A stretch of 64,000 nt of DNA from Pseudomonadota bacterium (lineage in GTDB: Bacteria > Myxococcota_A > Polyangia > Polyangiales > Polyangiaceae). Where the stretch lies: positions 18,798-82,797 of the forward strand of contig JAEWRL010000076.1 in assembly GCA_023398955.1 (NCBI GenBank), read 5' to 3'. The notes beneath the pieces are model-generated. The model worked only from the letters and a program-made list of their open reading frames with translations, was not told where the DNA came from and did not search any database. A program made the position numbers and the translations under genes. The first letter of the stretch is position 1; every line of letters begins with the position of its first letter. Shown piece after piece: positions 9,503 through 19,384 of this stretch.

Positions 9503-9760
9503 ATGGCTGTCTCGCCCACACAGATCCTGATCATTGCACTCGTCGTCGTCCTCCTTTTTGGCGCAAGTCGTATCGCCGACATAGGCAAGGGTTTGGGCGA
9601 AGGAATCAAGAACTTCAAGAAAGGGTTGGGTGACGACTCCCCTCAGGATAAATCGGACGCTCCGGAACGTAAGGCACCGCAGCTGTCGGCCGATGCTAGC
9701 GAGCCGGTCGATCTGAAGGATCAGTCGGTGGCGGAGAAGGCGCGGCACAAGGGAGCGTGA
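9503..9760 (+). CDS. tatA: Sec-independent (Tat) protein translocase subunit TatA
   Basis: An 85-residue protein forming the protein-conducting part of the twin-arginine translocase. A short N-terminal membrane helix (QILIIALVVVLLFGA, residues 7-21) is followed by an amphipathic helix (SRIADIGKGLGEGIKNFKKG) and a charged, disordered tail, the standard TatA plan. The family hinge Phe-Gly is present. The ATG at 9503 is chosen because it begins exactly where TatA homology begins; the longer upstream frame has no support. No tatB or tatC is in the window, so tatA is unlinked here. A Tat substrate (the DUF362 protein at about 45 kb) is encoded in the window. Confidence 0.93.
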   Translation: MAVSPTQILIIALVVVLLFGASRIADIGKGLGEGIKNFKKGLGDDSPQDKSDAPERKAPQLSADASEPVDLKDQSVAEKARHKGA

Positions 9761-9784
9761 CGTCCGCGCTGTTGTCGATTCGAC

Positions 9785-10147
9785 TCATCGGCGACGAAAC
9801 CCTCCGATGAAGAGAGCGCCCCACCCCGCGAGCAGGCACAGTCCCCCCAGGGGGGTGATCCAACCGAGGCTGGGCATGCTGCCGAGAGCCATCGCGTAGA
9901 GCGAGCCGCTGAACAGGAGGACACCAGCTCCGAACAGCTTGAAGGCTAGCCGCATCGCGGGTGTCGCATTTACTTGGTGAAGCGCCAGAGCAGCCAGCAC
10001 TGCGGCGTGCACCAAGTGGTACAGCACCGCAGTTTCGTATGCCGTCATCGATGTCTCGGGGAGGTGCCCACGAAGCCCGTGAGCACCGAACGCGCCGAGA
10101 GCGATCGCCGTGAACCCTGCTAGTCCAGCCCAACCGATTGGCTTCAT
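9785..10147 (-). CDS. DUF423 family small membrane protein
   Basis: A 120-residue integral membrane protein with four hydrophobic spans. Family hallmarks are visible: GAFGAHGLRGHL after the first span, YETAVLYHLVHA, and the C-terminal LGWITPLGGLCLLAGW. The ATG at 10147 (MKPIGW) gives the usual family length; one six codons upstream adds a polar extension. It converges with tatA, with about 25 bases between the stops. The function of DUF423/YgdD proteins is unknown; they sit in the cytoplasmic membrane. Confidence 0.88.
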   Translation of the reverse strand: MKPIGWAGLAGFTAIALGAFGAHGLRGHLPETSMTAYETAVLYHLVHAAVLAALALHQVNATPAMRLAFKLFGAGVLLFSGSLYAMALGSMPSLGWITPLGGLCLLAGWGALFIGGFRRR

Positions 10148-10278
10148 GACGGGGGGCGATACCACCCGGGTGGCGAAGTGAAAAGTGCGGCCCTATAGGC
10201 CTTGGTGCAACAGTACCCATCGTTCACCCATCAACCGTTAGGCCGGCGCGCGGGATGCTCGCGGCCCGAAGAGACCTC

Positions 10279-11169
10279 ATGAGTGGCGTGCAATCCGTCG
10301 AGGCCCCCAAAGACGAGTCGGGCACATTTCAGGCGATACTTCAGCTCACCAAGCCCCGGGTAACACGCCTCGTTGTCGCGACCTCCCTCTGCGGTGGCAT
10401 CATGGCTCCTGGGCCCGCCGAGCCGTCGCGTCTCATCTTGTCGTTGCTCGCCACCGCGGTGGTCGTCGGCTCCGCGAACGCGCTGAACATGTACCTCGAG
10501 CGTGAATCCGACGCGGCCATGGAGCGGACGAGGATGCGTCCCTTGCCGAGCGGGCGTCTGTCGCCGGACGTGGCGCTCTGGTTCGGGATACTGAGCGGCG
10601 CTCTGGGGCTCCTCCTTCTTGCGCTCGTGGCGAACGTACTCGCCGCGGCCCTGGCCGCCATAGCGTGGCTTTGCTACGTGCTCGTCTACACACCGCTGAA
10701 ATCCGTGACGTCGTTGGCGCTGTTCGTTGGGGCAGTGCCTGGCGCGCTTCCACCGCTCATTGGCTGGGCTGCCATGGCGGGAAGCCTGGATGCCACGGCC
10801 TTCAGCGTCTTCGCTTTCCTTTTTGTCTGGCAGATCCCGCATTTTCTCGCGATTGCCGTATTCCGTCGAGATGAGTACAAGAACGCGGGGATACAGGTGC
10901 TTCCCGCTGTTCACGGCATCCAGGTGACGAAGACCATAACAGTCGTGACCGCGCTACTCGCAACCTTCGTGAGCGCCGTCCCGTACCTCGTGGGGTTCCT
11001 TTCGACTGCATACCTGGTCGTTGCGCTCGTGTTTGGAACGGTCTTCGTGGCGTGGGCTGCGGCTGGGTTCTGGAGCAAGAACCCGGAGAATTGGGCGCGC
11101 TCGCTCTTCTTCGCGTCCCTCCCTTACCTCGTGTTGGTCTACGGAATCATGGTGGCCGCTGCCGCTTGA
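10279..11169 (+). CDS. ctaB: Protoheme IX farnesyltransferase
   Basis: It converts heme b to heme o by adding a farnesyl chain, for heme-copper terminal oxidases, in the cytoplasmic membrane. The 296-residue protein has seven to nine membrane spans. The first Asp-rich prenyl-diphosphate motif is NMYLERESDAAMERTRMRPL. Further family segments are YTPLKSVTSLALFVGAVPGA and FRRDEYKNAGIQVLP, the second Asp-containing region. The ATG at 10279 is preceded by GAAGAGA at a good distance; an ATG eight codons upstream is less likely. No cytochrome oxidase genes are adjacent, although ctaB usually sits with them. It converges with a second UbiA-superfamily gene, with 16 bases between the stops. Confidence 0.94.
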   Translation: MSGVQSVEAPKDESGTFQAILQLTKPRVTRLVVATSLCGGIMAPGPAEPSRLILSLLATAVVVGSANALNMYLERESDAAMERTRMRPLPSGRLSPDVALWFGILSGALGLLLLALVANVLAAALAAIAWLCYVLVYTPLKSVTSLALFVGAVPGALPPLIGWAAMAGSLDATAFSVFAFLFVWQIPHFLAIAVFRRDEYKNAGIQVLPAVHGIQVTKTITVVTALLATFVSAVPYLVGFLSTAYLVVALVFGTVFVAWAAAGFWSKNPENWARSLFFASLPYLVLVYGIMVAAAA

Positions 11170-11185
11170 GGTGCTGCCCACGTGC

Positions 11186-12130
11186 TCAAGGGTTTGGGTG
11201 CCGCCAGAACGCGAGTTCGACGAGACCGCCCGCCAGGAGCATCAATCCGACGAACGCGGGAGTGGGCAGTACGGGGCGCGCGAGGGCGAGGAAACCAACC
11301 GCTGTTCCGTGGACCGCGTAGCGATAGCCCCGCAAAGCTGCTGCTTCGCTGTTGCCCTGGAAGGTGATGGCGGCGGAAATCCCGACAAGTGCAACCGCCC
11401 CGCCGGTTGCGAACGGGCTCGCTCCTTCCGCCATGTGCCAGACAGCGCCTCCCCAGAGTGTGGCGAGCACCGCGCGCGCGCCGGCACTCGCACGCAGACC
11501 GATGAGATGTGGCAGTGTTACCACGCGCGCCGCCGCGTCGCCGCGTCGGTCTTTCTCGTAGTTGGCCTGCAGGTAGATCGCCGCCCACGAGCCAGCGAGC
11601 GCAGCGGTTTCGGAGCTGGCCCTGACGATCACCGAGAGCGGGTCATCTGGACGCGCTGCGGCAGCCCCGATGAAGACGGCAACCGCCATGAGTGCTCCGT
11701 GCGCCAGGTTTCCGAGGCCTGGCCAGCGCTTGCACGGCCCGTAGACGACCAGCAGAAGCGCAGCGAGTACGGCGAGCGCAATCCCCGCCTCGTGCACCCA
11801 GCATGTGACCCCCGCGACGAATACTGCGATGAGCGTGACAATGAGCAGCGTGGGCTTGGCGGGAAGGAGTCCGCGTGGTGCCGGGCGGGTCGGGGCGTCG
11901 ATGCTATCGGCCTTCACGTCGAGAAGGTCGTTGAGCAGCTGCCCTCCACCCCACCCGAAGGCCGCCCCGATTGCGGCGAGCAGCACGGGCAACCGAATCT
12001 CTGTGGAGCCAGTGCTCGCGGCTCCGGCTAGCACCGCAGTGGCGGGGAGGGCGAAGAAGTGTATCCTCAATGACTCGAGAACCGCGAGGGCGTATTCCCG
12101 GGGCTGCACCTGCTTACTTCCACTGGGCAT
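11186..12130 (-). CDS. UbiA-family prenyltransferase
   Basis: A 314-residue membrane prenyltransferase. The first catalytic motif is NDLLDVKADSIDAPTRP (from residue 67), with the NxxxDxxxD arrangement that binds prenyl-diphosphate magnesium. The second region is weaker (NYEKDRRGDAAARVVTLP, about residue 190). Eight or nine hydrophobic spans are visible. The substrate cannot be read: chlorophyll/bacteriochlorophyll-synthase-like, menaquinone-type or decaprenyl-phosphoribose-type enzymes share this layout. It follows a large membrane protein by about 30 bases on the same strand, so the two likely form an operon. Confidence 0.85.
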   Translation of the reverse strand: MPSGSKQVQPREYALAVLESLRIHFFALPATAVLAGAASTGSTEIRLPVLLAAIGAAFGWGGGQLLNDLLDVKADSIDAPTRPAPRGLLPAKPTLLIVTLIAVFVAGVTCWVHEAGIALAVLAALLLVVYGPCKRWPGLGNLAHGALMAVAVFIGAAAARPDDPLSVIVRASSETAALAGSWAAIYLQANYEKDRRGDAAARVVTLPHLIGLRASAGARAVLATLWGGAVWHMAEGASPFATGGAVALVGISAAITFQGNSEAAALRGYRYAVHGTAVGFLALARPVLPTPAFVGLMLLAGGLVELAFWRHPNP

Positions 12131-12161
12131 CGCTTGTGTGCTTCGGCTCTTTCCGCAGTAC

Positions 12162-13259
12162 TCAACCAGGCCCGCGATAGGCGCATGCCTTGGCGCCGGA
12201 CATGCCAGCGCCCTCGAGGACGACTATGGTCGCGGCGGCCAGGAGGGCCATCGCCAGGAGCGCAAGATCGGTGTGTGCGCCAGAAACCAGAGCCAGAGCG
12301 ATGGCGGCACGTGGCCCCTTGTCGCGTGCCGCCGCGATGCCGTAGGTTGCGACCAACAGAGGGGCCGTCAGTGTCACAAAATGGAAGTGCGGGATCAGAA
12401 GTGGTCGGGGATGGCGTGCGAGCTCCTGATGGATGCGGGATAGGAGTACCTGCCAGGAGCTCGCTTCCGCCTGGGTTCCCGCTTGTGCCCCCCAGGCGAG
12501 TACAGCGAGAGTCGCAAGGAGTGCGGCGCACTTGAGCCAGAACCTCAGCGGTTTGTCCCACGCCAACCAAATGAACCCAAGCAAGGTCGCGCCTGCCATC
12601 AAGCCGGCTGCTGCCGTCGCGAGGTAGCGAGCCGACACGAATAGCTGCGTGAGGGCCTCGTGGCTCGCCTGCAACGCGAAGCGTCGGGCCGTCGCTTGCA
12701 TCAGCGACGCCACGGCCACCGCTGTGACAACCAGGGCAGCCGCCCTCGTGCGCGGAGACACGATTGCACCGGGCGATGCCAGAGCTGCTCCAACTCCACT
12801 GGCCGTGGCGATACCGAGGCTCAGTATCGGATCGAGCGGCACCTGTGATGCCATCGCTACGAGCGCCACGACGGCAGAACCCGCTGGAAGTAGAGCGAGG
12901 CGCTGTAGCGTTCCGACTGAGGAGGCGGAAAACGCGCGGAGCAGGAGGCGGGTCATCAGCAAGACGCCGACTACAGCGAGCAGCTGGCTCAGCAGGCCTG
13001 CTGCTGCGTCCGCCCATGCAATGACGCCAGCGATCCCGGATCTCCAGCCGCGCAGCGCGGGCGCGAACACTCGCGCTACCCAAACCGCTGCAACCGCTAG
13101 AGCGGCAAAGTACTCCACGACAGCGGGCCCGTGCGTCGCGGTTGCCGACCGGCGTCGCGAAGCGCGGTCGACCTCGGTCGCGCCCCCTCGCTCGGGGGTA
13201 GTAGCAGGGCTCGGTGTCGACCTTGTCGGCGTTGGGCCTGAGGCTCGCGGCGATTGCAT
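12162..13259 (-). CDS. Polytopic membrane protein of unknown function
   Basis: A 365-residue protein. Residues 1-45 are polar, Pro/Ser/Thr/Arg-rich and probably cytoplasmic. Eight or nine hydrophobic spans rich in Ala, Val and Leu follow from residue 47 to the end. Polar positions within the membrane include HFHFVTLTAPLL and SGAHTDLALLAM near the C-terminus, where paired His and Asp could be functional. I do not recognise the family. The neighbouring UbiA-type gene suggests a role in lipid or isoprenoid metabolism, but that is inference from position only. The start is uncertain because the N-terminus is unconserved-looking. Confidence 0.72.
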   Translation of the reverse strand: MQSPRASGPTPTRSTPSPATTPERGGATEVDRASRRRSATATHGPAVVEYFAALAVAAVWVARVFAPALRGWRSGIAGVIAWADAAAGLLSQLLAVVGVLLMTRLLLRAFSASSVGTLQRLALLPAGSAVVALVAMASQVPLDPILSLGIATASGVGAALASPGAIVSPRTRAAALVVTAVAVASLMQATARRFALQASHEALTQLFVSARYLATAAAGLMAGATLLGFIWLAWDKPLRFWLKCAALLATLAVLAWGAQAGTQAEASSWQVLLSRIHQELARHPRPLLIPHFHFVTLTAPLLVATYGIAAARDKGPRAAIALALVSGAHTDLALLAMALLAAATIVVLEGAGMSGAKACAYRGPG

Positions 13260-13371
13260 CGGAGGGGCCTACTCTAGTCTCTCCTCGACCAGGGTTTGGC
13301 CAAGTTTCGCCACATCATGACGGACCCACGAGTTCCTCCTGCCCCTCAGCCAGAGAGGGATAGCGTCCAGG

Positions 13372-15225
13372 TTAGCTGCTCGTGCCCTTGATGACCGGGC
13401 CGCAAGGCTCCGGCCACCAATTGCACCCTTGCCGACCCGCGGGCGGGTGCCTCGCCCATTTCTCCTCGGCGAGAGCGTTCGGCCACGGAAGGGGTACACG
13501 CCACCCGAACTGCTTTCGCATGTCGGCGGGGTGCTGCTCCTCCCCATCACGCGGCTTCGGTGCTGGCGGCGGCGCTTCACCCGGCTCAGGCTTCAGGAGA
13601 AATGGCCTCGCGTTGAAGGTCCCGCAGGCATACGGATACTTGTGAAACTCCCAGTGCAGATAGACGTTGCCGTCTGGGGAAGTAATCTCCCGGGGCGCCG
13701 GTCCGAAGGGAGCTGCGCGATGCACCGAGTCAAGCGCGTTGAGATCGAATGCCATGACACCACTGCTCTTGACGACGCCCATGCGCACCAGGCGACCCTC
13801 CAACTGGCTGACGACGATCTCGAGCGATGTGCTGAGGCCTGGCTGGCGCAAGGGGTGGCTAGCAGGCAGCTGGTCGAGAGAGCCCAGGAACTGCCCCGCG
13901 AAGATGGGGTGGATGCGGTTGTGAACGCGGTTGATGTAGCTTGCGAAGGGGACCCTGGCGGTGTTGAGAGCAGTCTGATTGCCAAGTTTGACGCTCGGCA
14001 CGTAGTTCTCGATCGCACTGCGCCAACGCTCGAGCCCAGCGATTTGCATCGAGCCACGATGTTCGCTGCGACGGCGCTCGGCGTCGCGTCGCCGCGCGCG
14101 CTCGAGCTCATGGGGGCCCAATGTGTCCAATGCCGCCTGGTGTGACAGACTGAGATTGATGCCGTTCTCCGTCGTTCCCGTTGCCCCCAAGCCCAGGAGA
14201 TCCGCTGCGCTGCGCGAGCGCTGTCGGTCAGGGAGCCCGCCTCTCGCCTGCCTACCTTGGCGAGCATCCTGCGCGGGGCGAGCGTCCTGCAGGGCGAACT
14301 GGCCTTCCCCGCCTCGCAGGGTGTCGGGACGTTCCTGCAGCTGATCCTGCGGCTGTCGACCAGGAGTGGCTCGGACCGCTTGGTGTGCGCGCTCCGACGT
14401 TGCCTGTGCGTCGTGTGCCGCACCGATCCGCGCTGGGGCGACGCCGCGCGCCTCTTGGGCTCGGACACCTTGGTTCTGGTCCGGTGCCACACCGCGTTCT
14501 CCGGGGGCGTCCTCCAGCTGGGCGACGGTCGTCTCGTCGGAGTTGCCCGGTTCCGCTCCCGGACCGCTGTGAGCTCCCGAGACGGTGGGCGTGTTGCTCT
14601 GATGCTCTTCGGTATTTGTCAGGCGCGCTTGCGTTTGCTCTTCGACATGGTTGGCATGGTCTGCCATGAACTCCGCGTCAGGATTCTCATCTTGGCTCTC
14701 GTTCTCGACGTGCTGCTCGACAGCGACCCGCCTCTGGTCGGGGGGCACGAGTTCTCGTCGTTCCGGCGGTGGCTTCTCTTCCGGCAGCAGCTCAAGCTTG
14801 GGTTCTGGCTCGGAATCGGGCTTTGGCTCAGGTGCCTTCGGCTCGGGCTCTACGGGAGGAGTGGCTTCTTGTTCTAAGGCTTCGGGCGCCGGCTGCCGCT
14901 TCTCCTGAGGAATGGAAGGGGCTGGCACCTCCGTCTCGTCGGCGTCATCGAGAGTCTCGCTGCTCTCTGGAGCCGTGTCGTGCGGAGCTGCCGCTCGGCC
15001 ATCGTGCTCCTCAGGGAGCTCTCGTTCTTCTAGGCCGAGGACAGCCACCTCCAATGGCTTCTGCTGAGCTTGAACGTGCTTTCTGACCGAGAAGGCAAAG
15101 TCCCTCAGCAACAGGCGCTCCTCCAGCACGCTCACGACGCGATCGGTGCCACCCGCCCAGGTCAGGTGAACGAGGATCGCCGTCGCCAGCCAAAGGAATA
15201 GGGGGATTTGCGATTCGCGCACCAT
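13372..15225 (-). CDS. TonB-like energy transducer with long Pro/Glu-rich linker
   Basis: A 617-residue protein with a single N-terminal membrane anchor (SQIPLFLWLATAILVHLTWAGG), the TonB plan of a cytoplasmic stub, one helix and a periplasmic body. Residues about 90-350 are low complexity: Pro, Glu and Lys repeats (PVEPEPKAPEPKPDSEPEPK), then Gln/Ala/Arg-rich sequence. The C-terminal 150 residues include a TonB-C-like segment (SLEIVVSQLEGRLVRMGVVK, then VYLHWEFHKYPYACGTFNA). The ATG at 15225 has GGAG nine bases upstream and starts just before the anchor; a start 28 codons earlier is unlikely. No exbB or exbD is nearby. It could instead be a TonB-related adapter for another machine. Confidence 0.7.
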   Translation of the reverse strand: MVRESQIPLFLWLATAILVHLTWAGGTDRVVSVLEERLLLRDFAFSVRKHVQAQQKPLEVAVLGLEERELPEEHDGRAAAPHDTAPESSETLDDADETEVPAPSIPQEKRQPAPEALEQEATPPVEPEPKAPEPKPDSEPEPKLELLPEEKPPPERRELVPPDQRRVAVEQHVENESQDENPDAEFMADHANHVEEQTQARLTNTEEHQSNTPTVSGAHSGPGAEPGNSDETTVAQLEDAPGERGVAPDQNQGVRAQEARGVAPARIGAAHDAQATSERAHQAVRATPGRQPQDQLQERPDTLRGGEGQFALQDARPAQDARQGRQARGGLPDRQRSRSAADLLGLGATGTTENGINLSLSHQAALDTLGPHELERARRRDAERRRSEHRGSMQIAGLERWRSAIENYVPSVKLGNQTALNTARVPFASYINRVHNRIHPIFAGQFLGSLDQLPASHPLRQPGLSTSLEIVVSQLEGRLVRMGVVKSSGVMAFDLNALDSVHRAAPFGPAPREITSPDGNVYLHWEFHKYPYACGTFNARPFLLKPEPGEAPPPAPKPRDGEEQHPADMRKQFGWRVPLPWPNALAEEKWARHPPAGRQGCNWWPEPCGPVIKGTSS

Positions 15226-15329
15226 GACGGCGACTCCGGGTGGGGCCATGAGCCAGCAGACGACGCGACGGAGTCTCCGGAACCTAACACCCGGGTTCGA
15301 CCGCAGCAATCACGGGTCCGGTATGTCTG

Positions 15330-15722
15330 CCGCCACCGGGATGGGTACGTCCCCCGCCGCAGCGACCTGTTGCGCGAGTATGGCTCCCGCTTGGTCCAGC
15401 AGCCGAATCAGGTCGAAGTCACGGTCTCCCCATCGATGATGACTGCCGGCCCGGCCCCGTGAGCGGCCCGCCACTGTCGTAAGCTTCGTCGACATGGCCA
15501 ATGGACAAGGAGACCACGGATCCTGCCCCGGCCCGCTCCGTGCCAAGGTCAAGCCGAGGCGAGGAAGCGGCATAGCCCGCCCCGCCAAAAAAAGAAGAAG
15601 GAGGGAGAGCGCTCCGTGACCTTGTCAGGGCCATACCAGTCGTCTGCCCTGGCGTCGCGCGGCGCCGCGGTGCCAGCCAACGACACTGCGGTGCCCAGCA
15701 CCGCTTTCCGCACGGGCGCCAT
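15330..15722 (-). pseudogene. Frameshifted relic of an exported DUF2279/YfiM-like protein
   Basis: A signal-peptide-like start (MAPVRKAVLGTAVSLAGTAA, then ARADDWYGPDK) begins at ATG 15722. Mature YfiM/DUF2279-type proteins begin with a similar W-x-GPDK-x-LHF motif. After GPDK the open frame turns to nonsense and soon stops. A shifted frame resumes family-like sequence (SALPPSSFFGGAGYAASS, VVSLSIG, DEAYDSGG), and a third frame carries WGDRDFDLIRLLDQAGAIL, resembling the C-terminal W-x-DxxWDxxG region. At least two frame changes are needed, so it appears broken. The lesion positions near 15620 and 15465 are approximate. It lies between tonB and the divergent metG. Confidence 0.55.
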
Positions 15723-15831
15723 TCTAGCCAGAACACTCGCTGAAGAGCGGGGGAGCGCCTGGGTAGGCCGGGCGAACGATAACGTGGGATGGGTCTCCTC
15801 CTCAGCAGTCGAGGTGCTAGGGTGGCGCGCC

Positions 15832-17880
15832 ATGACGCGCAGAATCCTCGTTACTAGTGCGCTGCCCTACGCGAACGGGCACATCCATCTGGGGCATCTC
15901 GTCGAGTACATCCAGACGGACATATGGGTTCGCTTTCAGCGTCTCATGGGAAACCGGTGCGTGTACATCTGCGCCGATGATACTCATGGCACGGCGATCA
16001 TGATGCGTGCTCGTCAGGAAGGGCGGAGCGAAGAGGAGCTCATCGCCGCTATGAGTGAGGCGCACCAGCGCGACTTTGCCGGGTTTGGGGTCGAGTTCGA
16101 CCACTACGGGAGCACCAATTCAGAGGCAACGCGCGGCGTTTGTGAGGAGATCTGGAAGGCGCTCCGTGTCGCCGGTCTCGTGACCGAGCGCGAAGTGACG
16201 CAGCTCTATGACGAGGCGGCGGGCACGTTCCTCGCGGACCGCTTCGTCAAAGGTACTTGTCCGAACTGCAAGGCTCCAGATCAGTATGGTGACAATTGCG
16301 ATCGCTGTGGTGCCACTTACAGTCCCGTAGATCTCATCGACCCGGTGAGTTCCTTGTCTGGGTCGGCTCCGGTGGTTCGGACGGCGCTGCACCTCTTCAT
16401 CAATGTCGACAGTCTGCACGCGTTCCTGGACGAGTGGATCGCGCGGCCTGGCGTGTTGCAGCCCGAAATGGCCAACTATTTGAAGGGCCACTTCCTCGCA
16501 GAGCCGTTGCGGGATTGGGACGTATCGCGGCCCGCGCCGTACTTTGGTTTCGAGATCCCCGATTCGCCGGGAAACTACTGGTACGTATGGTTCGACGCCC
16601 CGATTGGCTACGTGGGATCGACGAAGGAGTGGTGCGCCGCGAGTGGCGAGGACTTCGACAGCTGGTGGCGGTCCGACGACACGGAAATCTACCACTTTAT
16701 CGGTAAGGACATCACCTACTTCCACACGCTCTTCTGGCCGGCGCTGCTCAGGACGGCTGGCTTCACCCTGCCGAAACGCGTCCAGGTGCACGGCTTCTTG
16801 ACAGTCAACGGTGAGAAGCTGTCCAAGCGCAAGGGAACGTTGTTCCAAGCGGCAACCTACCTAGCGCACCTGCAACCAGCCTACCTCCGCTACTATTACG
16901 CGAGTAAGCTGACGTCGCGCATCGACGATCTGGACCTCAATCTCGACGAGTTCGTTAGCCGGGTGAACTCCGACCTAGTGGGGAAGGTCGTCAATATCGC
17001 CAGTCGCAGCTCTCGTTTCGTGCTCGAATCGGGGCTGAGCGCCGTCTATCCGGACGACGAGGGGCTCTTTGAGCGAGGTGCGTCCCAGGCGGAAGAGATC
17101 GCCGCCGCCTACGAGAGTTGCGACTACGCCAAGGCGATGCGACTCACTATGCTCTTGGCAGACCGGGCGAACGAGTATGTCGACCGCAAGGAGCCGTGGA
17201 AGCTCAAAAGGGATCCCGCCGCCACCGCGCAGCTGCAAGATGTCTGCACTGTTGCTCTAAACCTGTTTCGGCAAATCGCCATTTACCTGTCGCCTGTCCT
17301 GCCCGACCTCCGTCAGCATACGGAGCGGCTTTTTGGCGTCCCCATACAAGCGTGGTCCGACGTGAAGTCGCCCCTCGTCGGCCACGCCGTGGCGCCCTTC
17401 GAGCACATGATGACGCGAGTCACGAAGGCACAGGTCGATGCTCTGGTGCTTGCGAGCGCTCAATCTGAACCACCGCTCGAGCCGGCGCCGATTCAGGGCT
17501 CGTCCTCTGCCGGCGACGAGGGGCAGGCGTTCGCGGGCAAGCCGCTGGAGCGCGAGTGTACAATCGACGAGTTCGCGAGGGTCGATTTGCGGATCGCTCG
17601 AGTCTTGGCTGCCGAGTCCGTGCCCGAAGCCAACAAGCTCCTCAAGTTGACGCTAGGCTTGGGCGGAACGGAGACGCGCACCGTGTTTGCCGGAATCAAG
17701 AAGGCGTACGAGCCAGAGGTCCTCGTCGGGCGTCTGGTCGTAATGGTGGCGAACCTTGCGCCCCGCAAGATGAAGTTCGGCGTCAGCGAAGGTATGGTGC
17801 TGGCTGCAGGGGACGGCGGTGCCGATCTCTACGTCTTATCGCCCGATTCGGGGGCGAAACCGGGGCAACGGGTTAGCTGA
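15832..17880 (+). CDS. metG: Methionyl-tRNA synthetase
   Basis: It charges tRNA-Met with methionine in the cytoplasm. The 682-residue class I enzyme has the HIGH-type motif HIHLGH (17-22) and the KMSKS-type motif KLSKRKG. A zinc-knuckle region (CPNCKAPDQYGDNCDRCG) indicates the MetG1/E. coli-like subgroup. Residues about 575-682 form the C-terminal tRNA-binding/dimerisation domain (EFARVDLRIARVLAAES to SPDSGAKPGQRVS), joined by a Pro/Ser/Ala linker. The ATG at 15832 begins exactly at family homology (MTRRILVTSALPYANGHIHL). The 72 codons upstream in the same frame overlap the relic on the other strand and are rejected. Confidence 0.97.
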   Translation: MTRRILVTSALPYANGHIHLGHLVEYIQTDIWVRFQRLMGNRCVYICADDTHGTAIMMRARQEGRSEEELIAAMSEAHQRDFAGFGVEFDHYGSTNSEATRGVCEEIWKALRVAGLVTEREVTQLYDEAAGTFLADRFVKGTCPNCKAPDQYGDNCDRCGATYSPVDLIDPVSSLSGSAPVVRTALHLFINVDSLHAFLDEWIARPGVLQPEMANYLKGHFLAEPLRDWDVSRPAPYFGFEIPDSPGNYWYVWFDAPIGYVGSTKEWCAASGEDFDSWWRSDDTEIYHFIGKDITYFHTLFWPALLRTAGFTLPKRVQVHGFLTVNGEKLSKRKGTLFQAATYLAHLQPAYLRYYYASKLTSRIDDLDLNLDEFVSRVNSDLVGKVVNIASRSSRFVLESGLSAVYPDDEGLFERGASQAEEIAAAYESCDYAKAMRLTMLLADRANEYVDRKEPWKLKRDPAATAQLQDVCTVALNLFRQIAIYLSPVLPDLRQHTERLFGVPIQAWSDVKSPLVGHAVAPFEHMMTRVTKAQVDALVLASAQSEPPLEPAPIQGSSSAGDEGQAFAGKPLERECTIDEFARVDLRIARVLAAESVPEANKLLKLTLGLGGTETRTVFAGIKKAYEPEVLVGRLVVMVANLAPRKMKFGVSEGMVLAAGDGGADLYVLSPDSGAKPGQRVS

Positions 17881-17897
17881 CCCCGCTCTGCGCGGGG
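17881..17897. terminator. Possible hairpin between converging metG and nucleoside phosphorylase genes
   Basis: Immediately after the metG stop codon lies CCCCGC-TCTGC-GCGGGG, a 6-bp GC stem with a 5-base loop. No T-run follows on either strand, so it would at best be a weak or Rho-assisted terminator serving convergent transcripts. Confidence 0.3.
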
Positions 17898-17982
17898 GGC
17901 CGCCTGCGACCGAGCAAGGGCGCGAACTCAGCCCAGGGCTTCCGCCCGTAGCGGCGCGTCAGGACCGTAGTTTTCGGTCAGG

Positions 17983-19326
<1,344 letters not shown>

Positions 19327-19384
19327 TCTACCAGAACCCCTCGTTTGACCGATTTCCCTATTCGCTCTACACGAGGGGTCCTCC

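Noticed and set aside
15616..15831. N-terminal extension of metG
   Set aside because: It overlaps the relic on the other strand and has no match to methionyl-tRNA synthetases; homology starts at ATG 15832.
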